Origin: a virus
IMG/VR virus record: IMGVR_UViG_3300020171_000056
Location: 1 to 44,688 of that record
Strand: one strand, 5' to 3'
DNA: 44,688 bases
Position numbers and translations under genes: made by a program. Below the pieces are notes generated by a model that worked only from the letters and a program-made list of their open reading frames with translations, searched no databases and had not been told where the DNA came from. Each line of letters opens with the position of its first letter. Within the stretch, counting starts at the first letter, position 1. Shown here piece after piece: positions 12,205-20,900 of this stretch.

Positions 12205-12417
12205 CTACTTTTTTTCACGTTCCAGACAGTTTAGGAGTTCCATTTTTGCCCTATGGCACGAGTCGAGAAGGTCCTGATATACCGATGTCTTGATAATTGA
12301 ATAACCCTCCGGTATCCCGCTCGATGGGACTGGCTTCGGATTAGTGATGCAACTACCTCCCATCAAGTAGAGCAATAAAAGCGATAGTAATACCAGATAA
12401 ATCTTTGCCTTCCGCAT
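12205..12417 (-). CDS. Small lipoprotein, candidate o-spanin (70 aa)
   Basis: AAGGAGG precedes the ATG. A signal sequence (KIYLVLLSLLLLYL) leads to GGSC, with Cys23 as the probable lipidated residue, followed by a proline-containing stretch (NPKPVPSSGIP). The size, lipobox and 65-nt overlap with the upstream gene resemble Rz1-type outer spanins, though the lipobox is not canonical and no clear i-spanin partner is seen. Confidence 0.55.
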   Translation of the reverse strand: MRKAKIYLVLLSLLLLYLMGGSCITNPKPVPSSGIPEGYSIIKTSVYQDLLDSCHRAKMELLNCLEREKK

Positions 12418-12613
12418 TGGGAGCCTCCTTTATAATCTTGATTAATTCCAATTCATATTCCCGTAGTGCCTTCTGCCTTTTGATTGGGTCATCCGCAGTA
12501 AGACGAAGGATGAGCTCAAGTCCTTTGTCCACGATTCCAGGGATAGCCCCCGCACCTCCAGAGACCATCCCCCCAACAATCTTCCCAACTGTTGTCAACA
12601 ATTCATCGGCCAT
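12353..12613 (-). CDS. Small protein of lysis region, unknown function (86 aa)
   Basis: A glycine-rich N-terminal segment (GKIVGGMVSGGAGAIPGIVD) is followed by a charged helix (ADDPIKRQKALREYELELIK). It may be a weakly hydrophobic holin-associated or spanin-partner protein. No firm family is recognised. GGGAG precedes the ATG. Confidence 0.55.
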   Translation of the reverse strand: MADELLTTVGKIVGGMVSGGAGAIPGIVDKGLELILRLTADDPIKRQKALREYELELIKIIKEAPNAEGKDLSGITIAFIALLDGR

Positions 12614-12616
12614 ATT

Positions 12617-12799
12617 CTACTCCCAGATTACCGCACCCTTTGTCACAAGGCGAATGACAACACCAAGGGCCTGAGTTGCAATCCCTAAATAGAGTGCCCA
12701 GGATGATTCGCCCATCACCCCTGCTCCGATTAGGATTGAACCGATCAATCCTAATCCCTGGATCCAGATCGTTTTTGAAAAATACCATTTTTTATTCAT
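12617..12799 (-). CDS. Two-helix membrane protein, putative holin (60 aa)
   Basis: The protein opens MNKKWYFSKTIW and has two hydrophobic helices (GLGLIGSILIGAGVMG, then ALYLGIATQALGVVIRLVT), ending in the basic-acidic tail KGAVIWE. This layout is common among short phage membrane proteins encoded beside lysis genes. A holin role is likely but not proven. AAGGAGG precedes the ATG. Confidence 0.6.
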   Translation of the reverse strand: MNKKWYFSKTIWIQGLGLIGSILIGAGVMGESSWALYLGIATQALGVVIRLVTKGAVIWE

Positions 12800-12926
12800 T
12801 TTTTTCTACCTCCTTTTTTGATTTAAGATATTTGATCAAAATATTTATAAGCGACCAAAGGGTCAAATCAATTCCGATATTCTTTCTGTCTTTTTGCAAC
12901 TGTTTAAGTTCTTGAATTATATTCAT
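12792..12926 (-). CDS. Small helical protein (44 aa)
   Basis: An ORF of 44 codons from ATG 12926 overlaps the putative holin by 8 nt, and its end carries that gene's ribosome site. The sequence (IIQELKQLQKDRKNIGIDL, then LWSLINILIKYLKSK) has one amphipathic helix. The start has only a weak ribosome site. It may be membrane-associated. Confidence 0.5.
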   Translation of the reverse strand: MNIIQELKQLQKDRKNIGIDLTLWSLINILIKYLKSKKEVEKNE

Positions 12927-13165
12927 TTTCTTTTCAATAGATAGTTAACTTCTTTTTTGCAGTTATCAGGAATTACAGACAACTTTCCATGACTTCCATA
13001 TCCTTCAAACTTGCCGCATTTGATACAAACCCTAACCGAATGGGGACAAAACCCTTCTGGATATTTTTTAGCCAATCCCTTGCTTATTCGATCCGGCATT
13101 TTAAAACATTGGCCGCAAATATTGTTGTCTTTGGTGACCTTTATCCACTTATGAAATAGGCACAT
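12923..13165 (-). CDS. Cysteine-rich small protein (80 aa)
   Basis: ATG 13165, preceded by AAAGGG, is preferred to the GTG at 13180. The protein has CGQC, then CPHS and CIKCG, giving a probable zinc ribbon, with a lysine-rich C terminus. Function unknown. The overlaps with both neighbours suggest one transcript. Confidence 0.55.
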   Translation of the reverse strand: MCLFHKWIKVTKDNNICGQCFKMPDRISKGLAKKYPEGFCPHSVRVCIKCGKFEGYGSHGKLSVIPDNCKKEVNYLLKRK

Positions 13166-13299
13166 TATTTCCCTTTCCACTTTATGGTTACAATCGAATC
13201 TTTATCCTTCCACCCAAACCGATGCCACCCCTTGTGGCCATAAGGGAGTTCACACTTAGCATTAATGATGGGAAAAACGATTGCGTTTTTGCAGGTCAT
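13165..13299 (-). CDS. Small protein, unknown function (44 aa)
   Basis: ORF from ATG 13299 to TAA 13165-13167, starting 4 nt after the preceding gene's stop and sharing the base at 13165 with the next ATG. The product (MTCKNAIVFPIINAKCEL, then GWHRFGWKDKDSIVTIKWK) is strand-rich with two cysteines. No strong ribosome site is seen, so translation may be coupled. Confidence 0.5.
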   Translation of the reverse strand: MTCKNAIVFPIINAKCELPYGHKGWHRFGWKDKDSIVTIKWKGK

Positions 13300-13303
13300 C
13301 TCT

Positions 13304-13648
13304 CTATTCAATCTGAGGAATACCATTTTTAATTGTAAACTTCCATGCCGATAATGCAGCCTCTAGTCTTTCTATAAATGTCACTGGTATTGACCCCTCA
13401 AAGTAAATCGCCAAGGATTTATTTAGATATGATAACCTATCAATCAGTAAAGCATTTAGATCCCCAGCATCGGGGAAATTACCCTCTACAATAGCAATCT
13501 GTTGATCCCAAGGAAGCTGCCAATTACCTTTAACAATCCTGAAATAATAGTTAATAATTATATCCATTACTTTGAGTACTGTCAGATGATATTCCTCACC
13601 ATTAAAATTGATAGATGATAAAAGTTTCAAGCCTGTTGTCCATTCCAT
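13304..13648 (-). CDS. Protein of unknown function (114 aa)
   Basis: AAAGGAGG precedes the ATG. The protein is mainly helical (LTVLKVMDIIINYYFRIVK, LIDRLSYLNKSLAIYF). No family is recognised. It lies in the lysis/accessory group. Confidence 0.65.
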   Translation of the reverse strand: MEWTTGLKLLSSINFNGEEYHLTVLKVMDIIINYYFRIVKGNWQLPWDQQIAIVEGNFPDAGDLNALLIDRLSYLNKSLAIYFEGSIPVTFIERLEAALSAWKFTIKNGIPQIE

Positions 13649-13665
13649 AGGATCCTCCTTTCATA

Positions 13666-13872
13666 TTAGTTTGCATATGCCCAATTTCTAAAATTCAGAT
13701 AATCTTTTTGCCACCCTAAATATACTTTGATTCCCCTTTCTACATAATATGGATAAGTCCTAATTCTATTATTGGTTGAATAACATCTTTGGAGTATATT
13801 CCTCCATACATTATGTAAAGGTTCAACGTTTCCATTTCTTGCAAAACCATGTTTAAAATTCATTTTATCCAT
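13666..13872 (-). pseudogene. Remnant of an HNH/AP2-type homing endonuclease (68 aa)
   Basis: The segment HNVWRNILQRCYSTNN, then YYVERGIKVYLGWQ and FRNWAYAN matches the N-terminal part of HNH endonucleases with the (W)xGMxxRCYN...GRGIxVxxxW pattern. The chain stops where the next strand and the HNH core should begin, so it is truncated. It overlaps or abuts the end of the DUF5675 gene. Confidence 0.6.
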
Positions 13873-13873
13873 C

Positions 13874-14293
13874 TCAATCTGTAATATTGAGCCATACTTC
13901 CTCACCCTGCAAAAGTGCAGATAGAATTTTGACTGATAAATCCCTTAACGCATCCGCACTGCGGATTATACTCCTCGATTGACGATCAATCTCTTTTCCA
14001 ACCGCTATACAACCTTCGATTTCTTCTGGTTTATTGGCAATATCAAATCTAATCCCTTTAAACTGTGGAACATCTAAGACATGAAGCATCAGACATCTAT
14101 GTCGATCTGACCAATCAATGATAATTTGATATCTCCCTTTTGGAATGGCTGTTTTACCTGGGATTTTAATTCCGCCTTTTTCGAGTTCTCGGTCACAGTC
14201 CTCGAGAGAAAAACACTCAAACGAACCATTCACATAAATACTTCCTAACCTTCTATCATTATTTTTCTCTTTGATAATTAATTCAAGGTTCAT
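13874..14293 (-). CDS. DUF5675 family protein (139 aa)
   Basis: The sequence follows the family pattern: LGSIYVNGSFECFSLED, GKTAIPKGRYQIIIDWS, LMLHVLDVPQFKGIRF and EEIEGCIAVGKEID. Proteins of this family occur in phages and are often near lysis genes; some are suspected peptidoglycan-active enzymes, but I know of no established activity. Since no standard endolysin is seen in this genome, it is the best endolysin candidate by position. Overlaps the preceding gene by 4 nt. Confidence 0.75.
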   Translation of the reverse strand: MNLELIIKEKNNDRRLGSIYVNGSFECFSLEDCDRELEKGGIKIPGKTAIPKGRYQIIIDWSDRHRCLMLHVLDVPQFKGIRFDIANKPEEIEGCIAVGKEIDRQSRSIIRSADALRDLSVKILSALLQGEEVWLNITD

Positions 14294-14469
14294 CCAAATT
14301 TCTCTTTTCCTTCGATGTAACCTATATAACTGGCGACCTGTTTTTTAATGGTATCATTCTGAATCCTGGCGCCCTCCAGATCCCCAGCGTCCAGGTATTC
14401 GGAAAGCCTGTCACTTGAGTCCCGTAAGACACTCATCGAGACATGAATCCACATATCGAGATTTGTCAT
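14290..14469 (-). CDS. Small helical protein (59 aa)
   Basis: ATGA at 14469 overlaps the stop of the upstream gene, and its own TGA overlaps the DUF5675 start, so the three are coupled. The product (MWIHVSMSVLRDSSDRLSEY, GDLEGARIQNDTIKKQV) is helical. Function unknown. Confidence 0.6.
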   Translation of the reverse strand: MTNLDMWIHVSMSVLRDSSDRLSEYLDAGDLEGARIQNDTIKKQVASYIGYIEGKEKFG

Positions 14470-14705
14470 TTTCCGTTCCGCAGATATTCGTTAATTCTAT
14501 CCACCTTATCAAACAGTTTCCCTTGGCCTTCTACTAAGATATTAAATTTTTCATCTATTGATTTACTGACGACATCAAAAACAGATTTATCCAATTTCTT
14601 CTCATCGAGTTTATCAACCTTACTTTTTAACCCGAGGGCGGTTATAATCCCTATAAAGATTCCACTAATCCCCCCCCCACCCATTGATTCAAGATCCCAT
14701 GCCAT
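14466..14705 (-). CDS. XhlA-like membrane coiled-coil protein (79 aa)
   Basis: One glycine-rich transmembrane helix (GGGGISGIFIGIITALGL) is followed by a charged coiled coil (KVDKLDEKKLDKSVFDVVSK, then KLFDKVDRINEYL). The arrangement resembles haemolysin XhlA-type holin partners, though with the membrane segment at the N terminus. Confidence 0.55.
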   Translation of the reverse strand: MAWDLESMGGGGISGIFIGIITALGLKSKVDKLDEKKLDKSVFDVVSKSIDEKFNILVEGQGKLFDKVDRINEYLRNGK

Positions 14706-14722
14706 ATCAACCCCCGATCCGA

Positions 14723-14977
14723 TTATTTTTTATCTTTTAATTTCTCTTCCTTCTGCTTCTTCAGGGCATCAATTTCCATCTGTAACCTTTGAGCCTGTCC
14801 CTGAATGGTAGTCACTCTTTCCTGAAGATATCTAAACTCCCATTGAAGGGATTGAAGTTGAATTTCCTTTAGGGCAATTTGGGTGTCAAGATCATCTGCC
14901 TTTACGTTAAAAGGACTGAGAAAAATGATGCCCGTTAGAACAAGTATAATTACAGATAGTGCGATTCGGATTCTCAT
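14723..14977 (-). CDS. Exported coiled-coil protein (84 aa)
   Basis: GGGAGA precedes ATG 14977. A signal peptide (MRIRIALSVIILVLTGIIFL, cleavage after NVKA near residue 28) leads to a coiled coil (LKEIQLQSLQWEFRYLQERV, then LQMEIDALKKQKEE). The mature chain would lie in the periplasm. It resembles the exported coiled-coil protein at 34878 in design, not in sequence. Confidence 0.65.
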   Translation of the reverse strand: MRIRIALSVIILVLTGIIFLSPFNVKADDLDTQIALKEIQLQSLQWEFRYLQERVTTIQGQAQRLQMEIDALKKQKEEKLKDKK

Positions 14978-15203
14978 AATGAAATCTCCCTTCTTCATCA
15001 TACCAAGTGTGAGTAGCCATCAACGTTGAACTACAACCTCTTTCGTAGACCCTGCTTTTTAATCCTTGTTCTTTACAAACAGGGCATTTCCCATCCCAAG
15101 TATCTATCATTAAAATTCGTCCAAGTAAATCTTCATTCGATTTTGCAATTCCAATTCCTATCAGGATCGCCAATATCACGGCCAGACAGAACCACTTTTT
15201 CAT
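14907..15203 (-). CDS. Exported or membrane-anchored zinc-binding protein (98 aa)
   Basis: An N-terminal hydrophobic helix (WFCLAVILAILIGIGIA) is followed by a mature domain with CPVCKEQGLKSRVY and CNYTCSNGHHF, a four-cysteine site. Related small phage proteins with the same CPVC and SNGH blocks exist. It overlaps the next gene by 71 nt. ATG 15206 is an equal alternative start. Confidence 0.6.
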   Translation of the reverse strand: MKKWFCLAVILAILIGIGIAKSNEDLLGRILMIDTWDGKCPVCKEQGLKSRVYERGCSSTLMATHTWYDEEGRFHYENPNRTICNYTCSNGHHFSQSF

Positions 15204-15526
15204 CATTCCACCCCCAATATCTGTTGAACCTGAGCCTTCTTAGCCTCTGTTGCTATCTCGTACTTCTGTTGGATAGAAGAAGTTCTCTCGGCCTTGACCT
15301 TGTTGAATACCTCAGCCAACTTATCATCAATGAGTTTTTGAATGAACTGAGTCTCGTTCATCTTGGGGATGGTCTCAATGGGAGTGGTGGTTTCGATTTC
15401 TTTCCCATCCACTATCTTTTTGGTAACAACATTGGTAGTGACGGTGTTGGCCTTGATCCAATCCTTGACAGCAACGGCCATTAACTGTTCGCCTTGGTTG
15501 TCTAATTTAACTGTATAATCTGCCAT
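15203..15526 (-). CDS. Protein of unknown function (107 aa)
   Basis: AAGGAGG precedes ATG 15526, excluding the longer frame. The sequence is a helix-rich chain (KDWIKANTVTTNVVTKKIVD, then FIQKLIDDKLAEVFNKV). It sits directly downstream of the fibre-like gene and could be an assembly accessory, but nothing in the sequence shows this. Confidence 0.6.
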   Translation of the reverse strand: MADYTVKLDNQGEQLMAVAVKDWIKANTVTTNVVTKKIVDGKEIETTTPIETIPKMNETQFIQKLIDDKLAEVFNKVKAERTSSIQQKYEIATEAKKAQVQQILGVE

Positions 15527-15536
15527 ATTATCCTCC

Positions 15537-17492
15537 TTATGGTGTGGCATTACTCCAATATGGTATCCAGGATAGTGTTCCATTGACATAAATTGGAGCC
15601 CATCCTGTATTCTTTGTAGTTGCTGCCTGTCCACCACCGACGACATAAGCGTTAGTTGTAGTTGTATCGGACTTACCCAAATATAGATTTCCTCCAACGT
15701 ACACATTTCCCCCCTGAACCTCCTTCAGAGAGATATCATCCAGCGTGAACCCACCACCAGTAGAGGTTACGGAGATAACAAAGTTCCCAGGAGAGACAGC
15801 ACTGAGGAAGTAAAGGGTTTGAGTGCCAGCAGCGAGAGTAAGGGTCTGTTGTGTAGTTGCAATCCCAGTGGTTAGAACTGCCGTACATCCAGCGGTCACA
15901 GAGGAGACAGGATAAACCAATTTATACCAGCGATTGGCTCTGACCGTGATAGCAAGATTGCCAGAGGTTTGGGTAAGAGTTCCAGTCCCGCCTGCATGGG
16001 TATAAATTGCTGCACCACCTGTATCGTCAAATCCACCAGCCACATCCCATTTGGCATGGGTGGTAAAACCTGTCTCGTTGAGGGATTCACTACCGAGAGT
16101 CCCATAATTTAGAACATGAACGCCCCCGCCACCGATTATCTGCCTAACTCCATCCTCCGATAAAATATGTAAACCAGCTTGAGCAGTTCCATTACTCACA
16201 TCGGCAACCCAAAATTGAGCCATATCAATAGGAGATGTAGTAGGAGCTGTGCCTGAACCAATGCCGAGGACGTTGGCTGCGGAGGTGCCAAAGGTGGCGG
16301 TGTTGATGCCAACGTTGCCGGAATAATCAATCCTTACCCGTTCCAAACCCTGTGTAGACAACTCTATATGGCCTGTAGCGTTAACATTACCAGCCCCAAA
16401 CTGGATTCTTCCACCCGCTCCTGGATATTCATTTCCATATAATTTTATAAAACCGCCACGTGCAGAACTTAGTGTTCCTCCTCCTGAAATACTCAAGGCC
16501 CCATCATCAGATCCATCTTCAGTTGCAACGGATATGGTAGGAGATCCTGTTGATGGAAAAGATAAAATGGAAGTTGGTGCCGTCGTTCCGATGCCGACGT
16601 TGCCGCCGCCTGTTATTCTCATTCGTTCTTTTATGTAGTCAGCTAATTCTTTAGTTCCAAACGCAAGGTATCCAGCATCATTACCGTCCCCAGCAGCTTC
16701 TTTTGCCCCCAATATTCCAGCATATGTAACAACGACATTGGTTGCTGTATTATACTTTCCTCCAAACCCAATTCCCCCGCCAATGTTTTGAGCCGCAGTA
16801 TTTTCAGAAGTGACTAATAACGGAATATTAGTAGTTCCAAAACCAAACAGATACCCGCCACTTAACGCAGTCACTGATGCGGAAAATACGCCGCTTGACG
16901 GAGTATTTAGTAAAATCGTGCCACCACCACCCCGAACATCAAGCTTCGTTGTCGGCCCCGTCGTCCCGATCCCAACATTTCCCCCAGTCGGCTGCAATAT
17001 CACATAACTCGTTGTCTTAGTCGCTGAGGATGTCCCCTCAATCGTGATGTCACCGTCGGCGGCAGAGGAACCGTAAATGGTAGGGAATATCGGGGTCGAG
17101 GTAGTCTTTACCGCCTGGTCGAACCAATCGGCGAGGGTAGGATTGCCGGAGAGAGTGATTGTTCGATCTGCATCTCCAGTAGTAAGAGTTAATGTTTTAT
17201 TTCCAGTAATATTTGAACCAGGGGCAATTGTAAGATAATGACTCGCATTAGTATCGTATATCCTGAGTCCAGTATTTGGGAATATTGAATTGCCCATGTT
17301 TGTTAATTCTATTGCTGATGTACCATTACCAACATAAAATTTATCATCATCAATGTCATAGCATATCACACCATCAGCAATGAATACGGAACAATCCGTA
17401 GTCCTAATTGGGGGTATAGGGGCGGGTGGAATGGCCCACGATATTGAGGCAAACAGAAGAAATATTAATATTGAAATACAGAACTTTTTCAT
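15537..17492 (-). CDS. Fibre-like protein with signal peptide (651 aa)
   Basis: AAGGAGG precedes the ATG. Residues 1-20 are a clear Sec signal peptide (MKKFCISILIFLLFASISWA). The mature chain has fibre or adhesin features: NGTSAIELTN, TLTLTTGDADRTITLSGNP, and repeated GGNVGIGTTGPTTKLDV-like segments (three copies), ending in GNVYVGGNLYLG and WIPYW. These are typical of beta-solenoid or trimeric phage fibres. No C-terminal chaperone domain is seen. A signal peptide is unexpected for a virion protein, which should assemble in the cytoplasm. Confidence 0.7.
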   Translation of the reverse strand: MKKFCISILIFLLFASISWAIPPAPIPPIRTTDCSVFIADGVICYDIDDDKFYVGNGTSAIELTNMGNSIFPNTGLRIYDTNASHYLTIAPGSNITGNKTLTLTTGDADRTITLSGNPTLADWFDQAVKTTSTPIFPTIYGSSAADGDITIEGTSSATKTTSYVILQPTGGNVGIGTTGPTTKLDVRGGGGTILLNTPSSGVFSASVTALSGGYLFGFGTTNIPLLVTSENTAAQNIGGGIGFGGKYNTATNVVVTYAGILGAKEAAGDGNDAGYLAFGTKELADYIKERMRITGGGNVGIGTTAPTSILSFPSTGSPTISVATEDGSDDGALSISGGGTLSSARGGFIKLYGNEYPGAGGRIQFGAGNVNATGHIELSTQGLERVRIDYSGNVGINTATFGTSAANVLGIGSGTAPTTSPIDMAQFWVADVSNGTAQAGLHILSEDGVRQIIGGGGVHVLNYGTLGSESLNETGFTTHAKWDVAGGFDDTGGAAIYTHAGGTGTLTQTSGNLAITVRANRWYKLVYPVSSVTAGCTAVLTTGIATTQQTLTLAAGTQTLYFLSAVSPGNFVISVTSTGGGFTLDDISLKEVQGGNVYVGGNLYLGKSDTTTTNAYVVGGGQAATTKNTGWAPIYVNGTLSWIPYWSNATP

Positions 17493-17505
17493 TTTACCTA
17501 CCTCC

Positions 17506-17982
17506 TTAATTCGCTATGAACGTCAAAATGCAAGTACCAGCCGCACTATTAATAAGATTATTAGATAAGACAAAAGTCAAATCCCCCCTGATAATAGGAT
17601 ATTGCCCCAGGATTCCGAGTGCTATGTTTACCATCTCCGTATTAGATGTATCCCGATTCATCAGTAATCCACCCGCAAGATCGATACTATCCGCATCATT
17701 AATAACAATGTCATAATTATCTGTGGGTGGTCCCGCTCCTGGATTAGTCTCTGCCGAATAAAGATACCATCCTCCAATTCCGTAAGTGGCAGCTGTGATG
17801 GTGGTACTGGGGACTGTTGCCGCATCCACACTCGCCACCCACGAAAGGGTTATCACCTTCCTCGTTGGTTGGGTCAGTACATAAATGGTGGATTGGGTAA
17901 TTGTGACAGTTCCTGGAGTAGCAGCAAAAACGGATTCTGCCATGATAAAAATTAAGAATAAAGCCAACAGTAACTTTTTCAT
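17506..17982 (-). CDS. Secreted beta-rich protein (158 aa)
   Basis: AGGAGG precedes the ATG. A Sec signal peptide (KLLLALFLIFIMAESVFA, cleavage near residue 20) precedes a strand-rich domain (GTVTITQSTIYVLTQPTR, VITLSWVASVDAATVP, then DSIDLAGGLLMN). It looks like a single beta-sandwich. It lies between the large internal virion gene (4-nt overlap) and the fibre-like gene, so it is probably co-expressed with late structural genes. Confidence 0.65.
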   Translation of the reverse strand: MKKLLLALFLIFIMAESVFAATPGTVTITQSTIYVLTQPTRKVITLSWVASVDAATVPSTTITAATYGIGGWYLYSAETNPGAGPPTDNYDIVINDADSIDLAGGLLMNRDTSNTEMVNIALGILGQYPIIRGDLTFVLSNNLINSAAGTCILTFIAN

Positions 17983-20900
17983 TTTGTGCCTCCTTTTAAG
18001 GTGCCATAATAAAATTCCATAGCTTTTTCTAATCGTTTAATTTGGCCTGAACTTAGAGACTGTTCAAACAAACTTCTATCTCTTTTTGACAACCCCGATA
18101 AAGGATTCATCCTATCTAATGATTCTTCAATCCCCTTTGCAGTTCCCCCAAGAGTAAAATATTCATACATATATTTGTTTGTTGCTTCTTCATCTTTATA
18201 TCTGATAGCCAATTTGAGATTATATAAAGCATTGCCTTTAGGTGTGAGCCAGAAACCTTCTGCTCCTTTCCCTTGTTCTTTTAACCATCTTCTTTTAGTT
18301 TCTTGAATATCAGCATAAGCTCCCTGCCCAGGATCGGCAGTATAGACAAAGAAATTCTTTAGACTTTCTTGGTATCCCTTTGATGGTAAACCTGCGATTG
18401 CTTTATATTCATTATCAAGTCCTAAACTTCTTGAAAGATAAAGTCCTCTATCTCTGATAGTCCCAGGTTTAAAAACATCAGGGAATAAGGTTCTTCCCGT
18501 GATAAGTTCGGCAGGGACCTTAATCTGGGGTGTTAAACCTTGAACGATCACATTAACAGGAGATTTAACCATATCCTCGGCAATCTCTTTTAAAGTCATT
18601 TCTCCCTTCATCCATTTGTCAACATATTTAGGAGAATCATCTAATCCAAACCATTCAAGAAAATCCCCCAATGCTCCGATACGATTAAAATAAATAATAT
18701 TACCTTCTGAATCTCTGCCAAAAATGATATGAGGATTAGATTTAACATCCTCTGCAAGATCATCTTCTTCTTCTGGGAACATTGTATGATTCCAAACCTG
18801 TAAGGCAGTCCAAAAAGCCGTTGCGGAGATAAGAAATTTCCCTACCTTATAGGCCATATAAGGAGTTTTGGCGACCGTTCCTAACATCTTCTTCCCTGCC
18901 GTTTCTGCCAACCTACCATCTGATGCTGCATTCTTAGCAAATTGAACATACCGCTTAAGGTTAAGTTCCTTCCATGACCAAAAAGGATACCAATATTCTC
19001 TGATATTTTGGCCCATTACAGAGATTCGGTCATAAGGTCCGATAAGATCATTTGAAAGCCAGTAGGCCCGATCTCTATTATCTTTCAATCCCATAATTTC
19101 ATCGGGTTTAGAACCTCCAAAATTATTAGGTCTGCCTTCAGGGTTTTTCTCCATCTGTTTGAGATAATCAAGATAGTTCCCATATCTTAGAATAGTCTCT
19201 CTAAAGGTATTTGTAACCCTCACTGTCTTCCAATATTTCTTCCAAACCCGATAAGGAATTTCTGTGATTCCGGGAGTCTGTTCTTTGTAAAGTCTTTCAA
19301 ACGTCCATAGACTTTGAAGATCACCCATCTCTTGAGCGAATAATGTAGAATCGAACCCTCCACGATCAAAAAACTCTTTGAGTTCTCCGGTTATTTCTTT
19401 CTTTCCGAAAAGAACATCTCCCAATTCTTTTGTTGCCTGTGGAGTTTTTAAGAATCCTCTTGGATTTCCCACGAAAGAGGCATCAGCGTCCCCCGTCATG
19501 TTCCTTGCTTCATATTTTAAGTATCGCCTGGGAGCAAAAAGAAACCATGCCTTGATACCCCTCATCAATGCCCTATCTGCATCCCCAAGAACACCTTGGC
19601 CTTTTGTCTTTACCAATTCATCAAGGGTCTTGGCAACTTCTTCTTTAACTACAAACTCTTTTCTTCTCCCACCAATAGCAAGAGATTGCCTTAAATCTGC
19701 TTCGGTTATTCCAAGCTCTTTCAATGCTCCTGTGTGAAGTTTTTCCGCTAATTTAGCGGGGATAGAATCGACCATGTAAAATACATTTCCCTCTCTTGGT
19801 TGCCATGTAACATATCCCTTTGGAATTGCATCATGCCAATCTTCTAATCCTTTAATCTTGGCATCCTTTTGGACTTGCTTAGTAATACTATAATTCTTAT
19901 CAATATCCTTAATCGTTCTTGCTACCTGAATGTCATAAAGCATTTGAGACATGACTTCATATTCGGGTTGAATAAAGTCACGGTTAATATTCAACTCCGT
20001 TCCTTTTCTTGCCTTTAAGAATCCTCTTGATGAAGGGGTTTTAAGTTTCTTCCCAGTTCCAAATAACCCTTGCAGATTGGTATATTCTAAAACTTGATGT
20101 CTGAAATAATCCTCATTTTTGAGTCTATCAGAAACATCAAATCCTATGTCATCCATTGCCTTTATGTATTCATCCTTGACTGTATCCCACATTGTTTTTC
20201 TTTTAATGAGAGCATCTTGGATAATAGGACTTCGGTCTATAATGGCGTTTACCCTATCTCTCTCTACCTTAATGGTATCTTTATCGAATCCCCAAGGTAA
20301 ATCATGCCCTTTCTCGGCCTCTCTTGAGAGATCATCGAGAATCACCTTACGAGTAAAAATATCATAATCTTCAGCCTTTAATCCCGATAAGGTCTTTGAA
20401 ATTTCCATTACAGAATCATACGAAGCAACCCCCTTCTGTTTCTGTAACTTTGTCAGATCAAATTGGAGTTGAGCAAACTCCTTATTTCTTGGAATATACT
20501 CATAAGGTCTGGTCATCTTGTGCCACATATCAGTAAAATACTCTCCTACCCTTGCGATAAACGGTTCTTTTATGGGGACGGATTCCTGATAAGATTTTTC
20601 TATAACAGGATCGGTAAATTCAAAGGTTGGCGGTTTAGGTGGTTGTCCTATTGTAACTTTACCAGCCTGTTCTTCTGCCCTAACTTCCTTGCGTAATGTT
20701 TCTAAACCCCCCGGTTTCCCGCTCAACTCACCCGTTTGAGTATTGAGCCACCAATCAGATTCTTTTGCAAATCTGGCTTCATCTTTCGTTTCCTTTACAT
20801 ATTTATCTTCTGCAAATTTCTTTTGGGGTGCCGTTAATTCATCCCAACTTACGCTCTTCCATTGTTCTTTCACCCCCTCAACCTTCGCTTCTGGTTTGGG